From the NCBI GenBank assembly GCA_019694835.1, contig JAIBBE010000150.1, forward strand, positions 1 through 12,001: 12,001 nucleotides of DNA, read 5' to 3'. The notes beneath the pieces are model-generated. The model had not been told where the DNA came from. It searched no databases and was given only the letters and a program-made list of their open reading frames with translations. Numbering within the stretch: the stretch's first letter is position 1; the number at the start of each line of letters is the position of its first letter. The stretch is from Fimbriimonadaceae bacterium (lineage in GTDB: Bacteria > Armatimonadota > Fimbriimonadia > Fimbriimonadales > Fimbriimonadaceae). This document shows, piece by piece, positions 1 to 5,653 of this stretch. A program made the translations under genes and the position numbers.

Positions 1-80
1 CGGGTTGGGTGGCGATGACCGGCGATGACTGGGATCAACCCTACGCCGTTCCGGCACCTGCCAGCTTCACCGTACTATGA
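1..80 (+). CDS. C-terminal end of an upstream phage protein (5' end outside window)
   Basis: The third frame is open from the left edge to a TGA at 78-80 and encodes 26 residues ending in ASFTVL. The stop overlaps the ATG of the next gene in an ATGA arrangement (77-80), the same coupling seen at several later junctions. That is the main reason to believe it is a real gene end. It is presumably another tail protein. The piece is too short to assign to a family. Confidence 0.5.
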   Translation, partial: GWVAMTGDDWDQPYAVPAPASFTVL

Positions 81-1612
81 CTCTGGGCATCTCGCTCGCC
101 CTCACGCTGGGGGCGGGGCTCTACGCAGACTCGGGGCCAACCGTCCTCAAGCGGCGGTTCGAGACCGCGTGGGGCAAGACGGAAGTATTCGTGGCCAATG
201 CTACACCGTGGGAACTGGCTCGGGAGCGGGCGTGGCAGCACACGGAAAGTTGGTCGATCCGATTTGCACAGAATCTCCAGTCGCCCTACGGGCTGCGGCT
301 CGAGGGTGGAAGCCGGTATCCCTACGGTGACATGCGCCAGCACCGCCGGAGCATTTTGGCGGCCTGGGGCGACGTGCATCAGACCAAGGCGCGCCACGTC
401 CTTCCGTATACCGATCTCGGTACCTGTCGGAAATCGATGCGGGCCGCGTACTGGCTGACCCGGCAGGTCTCGGCCAGACAGGTTCTCGGGTATGACGTGA
501 CCAACGTCGATCCGGTCGCCAAGCGACTCACAGCGTCCTGGTCGATCCTCGACGACGCCCGTCTGCAGGCAGTGGTTAACAGCCCGGAACTCGTCTGGCA
601 CGACCAGCGGATTCGCATCGTCGAGGCGACGCTCTCCTGTGACGAGGAGAGCCCGGTCTGGATCGCACGGGTCGAGATCGCGGCCATCACCGATTTCGCC
701 GCCATTGGCATCGGCGACACGATTACTCTTGTTCTGGGGCTGGAGACCTTTGTGCTAGTGGTCGATGGCAAGACGCTGTCGCGTGCCTCGGTCGCCGAAC
801 AACGGATGGAGCTGACAGCAGTCTCGCCCGTGGCGCTGCTCGATTCACCCTTCGCCGGCACGATCCGCTACTACGAGGCTGGTGCGGTTTCCCCGCGTGC
901 AGCGGTGGAGTTCCTGATCGGCCCGGTGGACTGGCAACTGCCCGACTGGATCATCCCGGCAGGCCGGTTGATGCTGGAAGGAACGACGCCGCTCACGGCC
1001 GCCCGCAATATCGTCGCGGCCATCGGCGGCATCGTCGAGAGCAACCCGGACGGTGGAGTAGTCTGCCGCCGCCGGCACCCAGTCAGCATCCCACAGTACG
1101 GGCAAGCCGTCGTCGCCCACAGTCTGTTCGACGCGGATGTGATGTCGGCACAGGCGCAGATCGCGCCGATGCGCGGCTACAACCGAGTGACCATCGCTAA
1201 TGAGGATGGCGGTACGGGCGCGTCCGCCGACCGGATCGAGTACGTGGCTGATGCCGATGACGCCTACCAGGGCAAGGTGCGCGCCTATCTCGCCACCACA
1301 CGCGCGGTGGTGCTGGCCCACACCGGGCATCCATCCACGGTCATCGCGACCCTCGGTGCAATCACCCGCACCGAGACTGAGACGGTCGAGTTCATTGAGG
1401 GGCAGGCGAGCACCCGATACCCGGTGACCACCATCGTGAATCTCGCCTGGCAGCACACCGGTTTGGGCGACGTGACCGCCTCGGGCCAGAGCCTCACGGC
1501 GGCCACCAGTGGTTACAGCCTGCTTCGAATCACCTACACCACCACGTCACTCGACTGGCGCGTCGCACTTCCCATCGATGAGGAAGTGCAGTTCGTGCTG
1601 GTCGATGCCTGA
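77..1612 (+). CDS. Phage tail protein, probable hub or distal-tail protein
   Basis: The product is 511 residues. The start at ATG 77 is supported by the 4-base overlap with the preceding stop; the frame has a stop at 26-28, so it cannot extend much further upstream, and no strong ribosome binding site is seen. The sequence is rich in beta-type segments and has no catalytic motif or convincing membrane segment. Residues of roughly 215-350 resemble phage tail hub proteins: a segment on entry into a 'VDGKTLSR'-like strand, then an LTAARNIVAAIGGIV-type helix followed by GGVVCRRR, as in domains that form the ring under the tail tube. Position after an upstream tail gene and before small tail-end proteins fits. 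Family assignment is from pattern memory, so it is tentative. A general minor tail protein is the alternative. Confidence 0.6.
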   Translation: MTLGISLALTLGAGLYADSGPTVLKRRFETAWGKTEVFVANATPWELARERAWQHTESWSIRFAQNLQSPYGLRLEGGSRYPYGDMRQHRRSILAAWGDVHQTKARHVLPYTDLGTCRKSMRAAYWLTRQVSARQVLGYDVTNVDPVAKRLTASWSILDDARLQAVVNSPELVWHDQRIRIVEATLSCDEESPVWIARVEIAAITDFAAIGIGDTITLVLGLETFVLVVDGKTLSRASVAEQRMELTAVSPVALLDSPFAGTIRYYEAGAVSPRAAVEFLIGPVDWQLPDWIIPAGRLMLEGTTPLTAARNIVAAIGGIVESNPDGGVVCRRRHPVSIPQYGQAVVAHSLFDADVMSAQAQIAPMRGYNRVTIANEDGGTGASADRIEYVADADDAYQGKVRAYLATTRAVVLAHTGHPSTVIATLGAITRTETETVEFIEGQASTRYPVTTIVNLAWQHTGLGDVTASGQSLTAATSGYSLLRITYTTTSLDWRVALPIDEEVQFVLVDA

Positions 1613-1621
1613 GGACACATC

Positions 1622-2128
1622 ATGGCCAATGCCACCATTCGCGTTCAATTCGGCAATCCGGACAGCTCAGGTTCGGACGGTCACCTCTCGGCCGAGGTCG
1701 ACACCCGGCCCGATGGCCTGAACGGCGGCCGCAGTTCGTTCAGCCCGGGCGAAACTGCCTACATCCTCGTCTACAAGTCCGACAACGTTAGCATCACCGA
1801 CACCATCTGCTCGGCCGGGTCGCTCTCGGCGCAAGGCAGCTCTGTGGTGACGGTGACCGAGGAACTGATGTTCGAGGATGCCGATACGGCGACGCTGGGC
1901 AAGCCGGCGCGCTCCAGCCTCTCGCAGTCGGTCTGGTATGGGCGCAGCCTCGGTGGTCTGACGCTTCAGTCCGACAAGGTTACGGTGAAGGCATCGAGTA
2001 AGGGCGTGGCGGTGGCCAAGGTCACCTACGACGCCCTGGCGCTGGTCTATGCCCTGTCGTCGCCATCCACGCTCAACGGCGAGACGGACTTTTCCATCCT
2101 GGCCCTGATCAAGGGGACGGCATCGTGA
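1622..2128 (+). CDS. Hypothetical phage structural protein, 168 residues
   Basis: I do not recognise the family. The ATG at 1622 is preceded by GAGGA at 1611-1615, 6 bases away and overlapping the previous stop codon. The protein is rich in Ser, Thr, Val and Gly with alternating hydrophobic and polar residues, which suggests a beta-sandwich. It has a single Cys and no signal peptide or membrane helix. The gene lies 9 bases after the putative hub gene, and its stop overlaps the start of the next gene in a GTGA arrangement. It therefore belongs to the same tail operon and is probably a virion-associated tail-tip or decoration protein; that role is inferred from position and composition only. 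Confidence 0.7.
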   Translation: MANATIRVQFGNPDSSGSDGHLSAEVDTRPDGLNGGRSSFSPGETAYILVYKSDNVSITDTICSAGSLSAQGSSVVTVTEELMFEDADTATLGKPARSSLSQSVWYGRSLGGLTLQSDKVTVKASSKGVAVAKVTYDALALVYALSSPSTLNGETDFSILALIKGTAS

Positions 2129-2421
2129 TCATCGAGGTCTACCGGGGCGACGGTGCGCGTGAGGGTTCGCACATCGTCGAGCCGCTGCTCGCCGACGATG
2201 CACTGATCCATCGGGGTGTGGCCGAGATGGACGCCAATGCACACGCCTTCAACCGGGTCGAGATGGCGGTGGTCTTCCAGCCGGGGATACGCCTCGGGCA
2301 GATCGTCGAGGCGACCGACCCTTCCACGGCGAGCCCCTATCGCGCCAAGGTGACGGGTATCCAGATCACGGTGTCGGAAGCGGCCATTGAAACTCAACTC
2401 TCCCTGGAGCAGCCGCGATGA
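2125..2421 (+). CDS. Small hub-like phage tail protein, 98 residues
   Basis: The start is GTG at 2125, overlapping the previous TGA by 4 bases, with a purine-rich AAGGGGA about 9 bases upstream. The C-terminal half carries the order 'pGirlGQIVEATD', then 'SPYRAKVTGIQITVS', then 'ETQLSLEQP'. That resembles the small beta-barrel end of tail hub proteins of the gp27/gp44 type, where a surface-loading strand is followed by a 'RVTGI' strand and a terminal 'TLERP' strand. It could be a separately encoded piece of the hub, acting with the 511-residue protein. This comparison is by eye. There is no catalytic motif. Confidence 0.65.
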   Translation: MIIEVYRGDGAREGSHIVEPLLADDALIHRGVAEMDANAHAFNRVEMAVVFQPGIRLGQIVEATDPSTASPYRAKVTGIQITVSEAAIETQLSLEQPR

Positions 2422-2636
2422 GCTTTGCGTTGAAGGAACTCTCCCGTCTGCTGGCCACGGATACGCCGGTGGTGGGCGCAGTGGTCGGCATCGACGGGGC
2501 GGTCGTGCGCGTGGCCACCGAGCGGGGGGCGGTCACCGCCCGGACGCTCGATGTGGTGGTCGTTGGCGACCGCGTGCAGGTCAAGAACGGCATCGCCACC
2601 AAGGCACCGGTGGCAAAGCAGGTCTTTCCCGTTTAA
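2418..2636 (+). CDS. Small beta-rich phage tail-associated protein, 72 residues
   Basis: The ATG at 2418 overlaps the preceding TGA by 4 bases, and GGAG lies about 10 bases upstream. Residues of about 18-60 form a valine-rich series of short strands (PVVGAVVGIDGAVVRVAT, then ARTLDVVVVGDRVQVKNG), consistent with a small SH3- or OB-like barrel. There is no membrane helix or catalytic site. Position directly after the hub-like protein suggests a tail-tip or spike-associated role. I cannot name a family, and the function is unknown. Confidence 0.65.
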   Translation: MSFALKELSRLLATDTPVVGAVVGIDGAVVRVATERGAVTARTLDVVVVGDRVQVKNGIATKAPVAKQVFPV

Positions 2637-2644
2637 CGACAATT

Positions 2645-2650
2645 GGAGGA
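2645..2650 (+). promoter_or_regulatory. Shine-Dalgarno site fixing the GTG start at 2657
   Basis: GGAGGA sits 6 bases before GTG 2657. The reading frame is open further upstream, to 2387, but this strong site and the stop of the preceding gene at 2636 show that translation begins at 2657. Confidence 0.75.
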
Positions 2651-2656
2651 ATCGAA

Positions 2657-2890
2657 GTGAAGCAAGCGATGACATTTCTGGAGCGGGTCAGGCCCGCCAT
2701 CGACGCCCTGCCTGATGGGGCCGACAAGGACACGCTGCTGGCCCTGGCCGAAGCACAGGACACCATCGAGCGCGGTGACGTGCATCCGAAGCAGCGGGCC
2801 CTGGCCATGCGTCGGCTGGTAGGCGGCGCTGCCGTCGTGGCCAGCAGGAAGGCAGGGCGTTCAGCCCAAGGACGCGGCAAGAAGCCGTAG
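2657..2890 (+). CDS. Hypothetical phage protein, 77 residues
   Basis: The start is GTG at 2657, chosen for the strong GGAGGA site. An in-frame ATG four codons later (2669) is a weaker alternative. The protein is mostly helical and charged, with an acidic/amphipathic N-terminal half (FLERVRPAIDALPDGADK) and a strongly basic C-terminal tail (RKAGRSAQGRGKKP). The tail hints at nucleic-acid or membrane-surface binding. No known domain is recognised. It is the last gene before a terminator, between the tail genes and the lysis cassette. Confidence 0.65.
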   Translation: MKQAMTFLERVRPAIDALPDGADKDTLLALAEAQDTIERGDVHPKQRALAMRRLVGGAAVVASRKAGRSAQGRGKKP

Positions 2891-2919
2891 CGACAAGGCA
2901 ACCCCAATTCACACCCCCG

Positions 2920-2941
2920 AACCCGCCCACGAGGCGGGTTT
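2920..2941 (+). terminator. Intrinsic terminator between tail and lysis genes
   Basis: AACCCGCC at 2920-2927 pairs perfectly with GGCGGGTT at 2933-2940 around a 5-base loop (CACGA). The 8-base GC-rich stem is followed by a short, interrupted T-rich stretch (TTCGCATTTCT). The U-tract is poor, so termination may be partial, letting some late transcription reach the lysis genes. It lies 29 bases after the stop of the 77-residue protein. Confidence 0.7.
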
Positions 2942-2962
2942 CGCATTTCTGGAGGACGAAAA

Positions 2963-3256
2963 ATGGATTCGACCCAAACCGAGCGCCGGAAGATGGTGAC
3001 CATCCCGCAGGAAGAATTCGAGGCGATGCTGGAGCGTGCCGCCGAGCGTGGAGCCCGGCATGCACTGCATGAGGTTGGACTTGATGGCGAGGACGCGGCC
3101 CATGACATCCGCGAACTACGCAATCTGCTCGACGCGTTCAACGAGGCCAAAAAAACCGCCGGCCTGACCATCGTGAAGATGCTGGTTACAGGTCTGGTGA
3201 TGGCGCTGCTGGCCGGCGCGTTCCTGAAACTCAAACTGTTCGGAGGTGGGCAATGA
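2963..3256 (+). CDS. DUF6127-like small phage membrane protein
   Basis: The product is 97 residues. ATG 2963 is preceded by GGAGGA at 2951-2956, 6 bases away. The layout is a polar N-terminus (about 1-15), a charged helical region (EEFEAMLERAAERGARHAL, then IRELRNLLDAFNEAKKTA), and one membrane segment at about residues 67-90 (GLTIVKMLVTGLVMALLAGAF), ending in a short basic/glycine tail. This resembles DUF6127 proteins, small phage proteins of unknown function found next to lysis genes. The gene overlaps the holin gene by 4 bases, so a role in lysis (holin partner or antiholin) is plausible but unproven. Confidence 0.7.
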   Translation: MDSTQTERRKMVTIPQEEFEAMLERAAERGARHALHEVGLDGEDAAHDIRELRNLLDAFNEAKKTAGLTIVKMLVTGLVMALLAGAFLKLKLFGGGQ

Positions 3257-3729
3257 TCGAGACACTGCTTGGTGGCCTCCTCGGCGGGGCATTCCGTCTC
3301 GCCCCGGAAATTCTGAAATGGATGGATCGCAATGGCGAGCGCAGCCACGAACTGGCCATGCAGGACAAGGCGCTGGAGTTCGAGAAACTGCGCGGGACGC
3401 AGCGGATGGAAGAGATCGGTGCCGCTGCCGATGCGGCATGGAATACCGGGGCAATCGAGGCGCTGAAGGAAGCCGTTGCTGCCCAGGGACAGCGATCCGG
3501 TGTGCGCTGGGCCGATGCACTGTCGGTCAGCGTGCGACCGGTGATCACCTACTGGTTCATGGCACTCTACTGCGCGGCCAAGACAGCGGCGTTTGCCGCT
3601 GCCGTGACGGCTGGTGCTGGTTGGGGCACGGCGATCCTGCACGCATGGACGGAGGCCGATCAGGCGCTGTGGGCCGGGGTGTTGAACTTCTGGTTCCTTG
3701 GGCGCGTGTTTGACCGGGTGCGGCCGTGA
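3253..3729 (+). CDS. 3TM-type phage holin
   Basis: The product is 158 residues. ATG 3253 lies in an ATGA overlap with the previous gene, and GGAGGTGGG at 3242-3250 is a strong ribosome binding site. Hydrophobic stretches are seen at about residues 3-20 (short, glycine-rich), 97-122 (VRPVITYWFMALYCAAKTAAF) and 127-150 (around FWFLGRVFDRV). Between the first and second lies a long charged helix (ELAMQDKALEFEKLRGTQRMEE). This layout, with the RPVITY and FDRVRP signatures, fits the 'holin of 3TMs' family known from gene-transfer agents and prophages. It would form the inner-membrane pores that release the lysozyme. The next gene, a lysozyme, overlaps its stop. The holin role is inferred from family and position. 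Confidence 0.75.
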   Translation: MIETLLGGLLGGAFRLAPEILKWMDRNGERSHELAMQDKALEFEKLRGTQRMEEIGAAADAAWNTGAIEALKEAVAAQGQRSGVRWADALSVSVRPVITYWFMALYCAAKTAAFAAAVTAGAGWGTAILHAWTEADQALWAGVLNFWFLGRVFDRVRP

Positions 3730-4187
3730 TTGCGGTGCCGCAGGCGGCCATCGATCTCGCCAAGCGTTTCGAAGGTTTCGAACGCAAGGCAAAGCGTGGG
3801 GTTGAAATCACCGCAATTCCCTACATCTGCCCGGCGGGTTACTGGACGATTGGCTTCGGCCACTTATGCGACCCGAAGCATCCGCCGATCACCGAAGCGG
3901 AGGCCGAGGGTTATCTGGTACGTGACCTGCAAACGGCACTGGAAGCGACTCTGCGTTATTGCCCGGTGCTGGCAACAGAGCATGAGGGGCGACTCGCAGC
4001 CATCGTCGACTTCACTTTCAATCTCGGTGCAGGACGATTGCAAACTTCTACTTTGCGGCGACGGATCAATCAGCGGGACTGGGCTGCAGCCGGACAAGAA
4101 CTGCGCCGATGGGTCTATGGCGGCGGGAAAGTGTTGCCCGGACTCGTCACACGACGAGAAACGGAAATGTTGCTTATGCGGAGTTGA
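3726..4187 (+). CDS. Phage endolysin, T4-type lysozyme (GH24)
   Basis: The 153-residue product should hydrolyse the beta-1,4 bond between N-acetylmuramic acid and N-acetylglucosamine in peptidoglycan. The start is GTG 3726, overlapping the holin stop by 4 bases. Catalytic-site features are visible: Glu16 in FEGF, then Cys35 and Thr41 in YICPAGYWTIGFGH, matching the Glu-Asp/Cys-Thr triad of this family. A second conserved block occurs at about 94-105 (AIVDFTFNLGAG), and LPGLVTRRETEMLL closes the fold. There is no signal or SAR anchor at the N-terminus, so release depends on the holin. The spacing Glu16-Cys35 is longer than the usual eight residues because of an insertion with KRGVEITA. It is the last phage gene in view. 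Confidence 0.92.
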   Translation: MIAVPQAAIDLAKRFEGFERKAKRGVEITAIPYICPAGYWTIGFGHLCDPKHPPITEAEAEGYLVRDLQTALEATLRYCPVLATEHEGRLAAIVDFTFNLGAGRLQTSTLRRRINQRDWAAAGQELRRWVYGGGKVLPGLVTRRETEMLLMRS

Positions 4188-4203
4188 GCAAGATAGCAAC
4201 TCC
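4180..4203. terminator. Possible hairpin terminator between convergent genes
   Basis: GGAGTTG at 4180-4186 pairs with CAACTCC at 4197-4203 around a 10-base loop. It overlaps the lysozyme stop codon and lies within the 27-base space between convergent lysozyme and KAP genes. Neither strand has a good U-tract after the stem, so it is a weak candidate that might act on both transcripts. Confidence 0.35.
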
Positions 4204-4214
4204 ATAAGTTTCCG

Positions 4215-5612
4215 TTACTCGCGAACCATAGCAGCCAGGTCGATCTTAGCGGCGACAGGAGCTAGGCTGACTCCCATCCGCATGCCTCCGTTAATGTGTC
4301 GCTTCATCTCCAAGAGGTCAGCAGCACGACGTCTGGTCTCTTCGGGTAGTTTTTCGTTTTCCACATCGTTACGCAGCTGATCTTCCAAACCTTTTGCACG
4401 CTCATGGTCTCGGTCTGCCGCCAGAAGATAGGCGTGTATGACAGTGCCCGGGCGACCGGTCTGGAATTCTTTACCTCCAGGCAGGGATACCAAGAACTTC
4501 ATCACCGTCTCAGCCGATGCTTCACCACTTATTACGCGCGTAAAGAGATCGGCATTATTGGATCGCAATACAATCAGTAACGCCACCAAAATGGGATCGA
4601 GGTAGTGGTTGGAAGGCGTTTGATCCATAACGACCCGCAGCCGGGTGATACATCGCTCTCGGGCTCGCAGCGAGAGTCCCACTGCATTGGCGAGTAGCGT
4701 AAAAAATTCGACGAAATTATTCCTGTCGTATGCGACTTCTGCTCCTTTTCGTTCTGCGAAAATCGGATCCAAGTCAAAACGCTTCATTAGGTTTTCCGTG
4801 TAGCGTTTAGAGTTTGCGGCAGGGATTCCGTATTCCAAATCGATGAATCGGCGAAGGTATTCCGTTGCGTTGATCGCCGCCCCATAGACAGCTGCGGTAC
4901 TGGCTTCGAGTTGCTGCTTGTCGATGGAAAGAACGAAAATAATATTCGGGATGTCGAAGAGGTGTTTGATCCGTTCCAAGAGCTCAATGGCAAAGTTCGG
5001 TCGGCACCGGTCTAGTTCGTCAATGAAGACGACGAGGTTAGACTCCTTGCCAGCCACTGGTAGCTGGGACACAGCGGCGGTCAACTCGGCTCGGAATTTT
5101 TCCAGCAACTCACTTTCACGATTGAACGCATTGACGAGGTCGCCAACCGTGTCACCGGCTAATTCTGAGGCTACTGATTCGATTTCTTCCTCAACGTCGA
5201 GCGCTCCCAGGGTCAATGCCTTGGCACCGGCAATCACAACCCGCTTTGCCACCAAGTTGGTGACCTTCTTGACGGTATTCAGACGCTCGCGGAAGGTGCT
5301 GTTCGCCTCATCGGTACCGAGGTCAACTCGATCAATCGAAGAGACCATTGCAACCAGCGGGTCGGTGACGTAGTCCACCTTCCATGCGTTGAAGTACGTG
5401 CACTGAAAGTTTTTCCCCTTGAGATCCTCCATCATCATTCGGACAAGGGTGGTTTTCCCGGTGCCCCAGGGGGAGTCGAGTGCCATCACGAACGGGCCAT
5501 TTAGGCGCTTGATTAGTCCGGAGAGAAACTCGACCAAAGGCCGTCGTTCGAGCGAGTCATATCGAAATGGGTCGCCGGCTGGCACCTCAAGTTCATCGAG
5601 TCGGTAAGTCAT
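4215..5612 (-). CDS. KAP-family P-loop NTPase
   Basis: The product is 465 residues. Walker A lies at about residues 47-55 (SPWGTGKTT, Lys53). A YFNAWKVDY segment follows at 73-81. Walker B is at 194-202 (VVFIDELDR, Asp198/Glu199) and is followed by CRPNFAIELLERIKHLF and an 'FVLSID' strand. EYLRRFIDLEY at about 251-261 is also typical of KAP proteins. These ATPases of the STAND/AAA-like class are often found in phage-defence loci and some are membrane-associated. Here only a weak hydrophobic stretch (about 121-137) is seen, not a clear membrane helix pair. The gene starts 41 bases after brxL and may share its transcript; the ribosome binding site is weak. Its base composition looks more AT-rich than the rest of the operon, hinting at separate acquisition. 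It could be a BREX accessory or an independent defence gene. Confidence 0.85.
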   Translation of the reverse strand: MTYRLDELEVPAGDPFRYDSLERRPLVEFLSGLIKRLNGPFVMALDSPWGTGKTTLVRMMMEDLKGKNFQCTYFNAWKVDYVTDPLVAMVSSIDRVDLGTDEANSTFRERLNTVKKVTNLVAKRVVIAGAKALTLGALDVEEEIESVASELAGDTVGDLVNAFNRESELLEKFRAELTAAVSQLPVAGKESNLVVFIDELDRCRPNFAIELLERIKHLFDIPNIIFVLSIDKQQLEASTAAVYGAAINATEYLRRFIDLEYGIPAANSKRYTENLMKRFDLDPIFAERKGAEVAYDRNNFVEFFTLLANAVGLSLRARERCITRLRVVMDQTPSNHYLDPILVALLIVLRSNNADLFTRVISGEASAETVMKFLVSLPGGKEFQTGRPGTVIHAYLLAADRDHERAKGLEDQLRNDVENEKLPEETRRRAADLLEMKRHINGGMRMGVSLAPVAAKIDLAAMVRE

Positions 5613-5653
5613 TTTTCGTCAAGCCCACCCATTTTCCAGATTCGTCATTACGA

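Larger units (their letters stand above)
1..4187 (+). mobile_element. Prophage segment: distal tail and lysis module (left end outside window)
   Basis: All convincing genes from the left edge to 4187 lie on the plus strand, are short and mostly overlap by 4 bases. They end in a holin/lysozyme pair. This is the usual order of a tailed-phage late operon: tail tip proteins, then lysis. There is no contractile-tail gene in view, so a siphovirus-like phage is the better guess, but this is not proven. No integrase, repressor or attachment site can be seen, so whether the prophage is complete cannot be judged. The right boundary is placed at the lysozyme stop because strand, base composition and gene content all change there. 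Confidence 0.8.

Noticed and set aside
13..32. 10-base near-tandem repeat (cgatgaccgg, cgatgactgg)
   Set aside because: Only two copies within coding sequence, with one mismatch; probably chance.
845..1456. 203-codon minus-strand frame opposite the 511-residue tail gene
   Set aside because: Its His/Arg/Asp-rich composition and lack of a ribosome site or motif mark it as a shadow frame.
2387..2656. N-terminal extension of the 77-residue protein from ATG 2387
   Set aside because: The extension would run through two coupled genes and read as Gly/Arg-rich low complexity. The strong GGAGGA at 2645-2650 points to GTG 2657.
2581..3792. 403-codon open frame on the minus strand
   Set aside because: It lies opposite at least four well-supported phage genes with good ribosome sites and overlaps. 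Its translation is low-complexity (Arg/Ser/Pro-rich), as expected for a shadow in GC-rich DNA.
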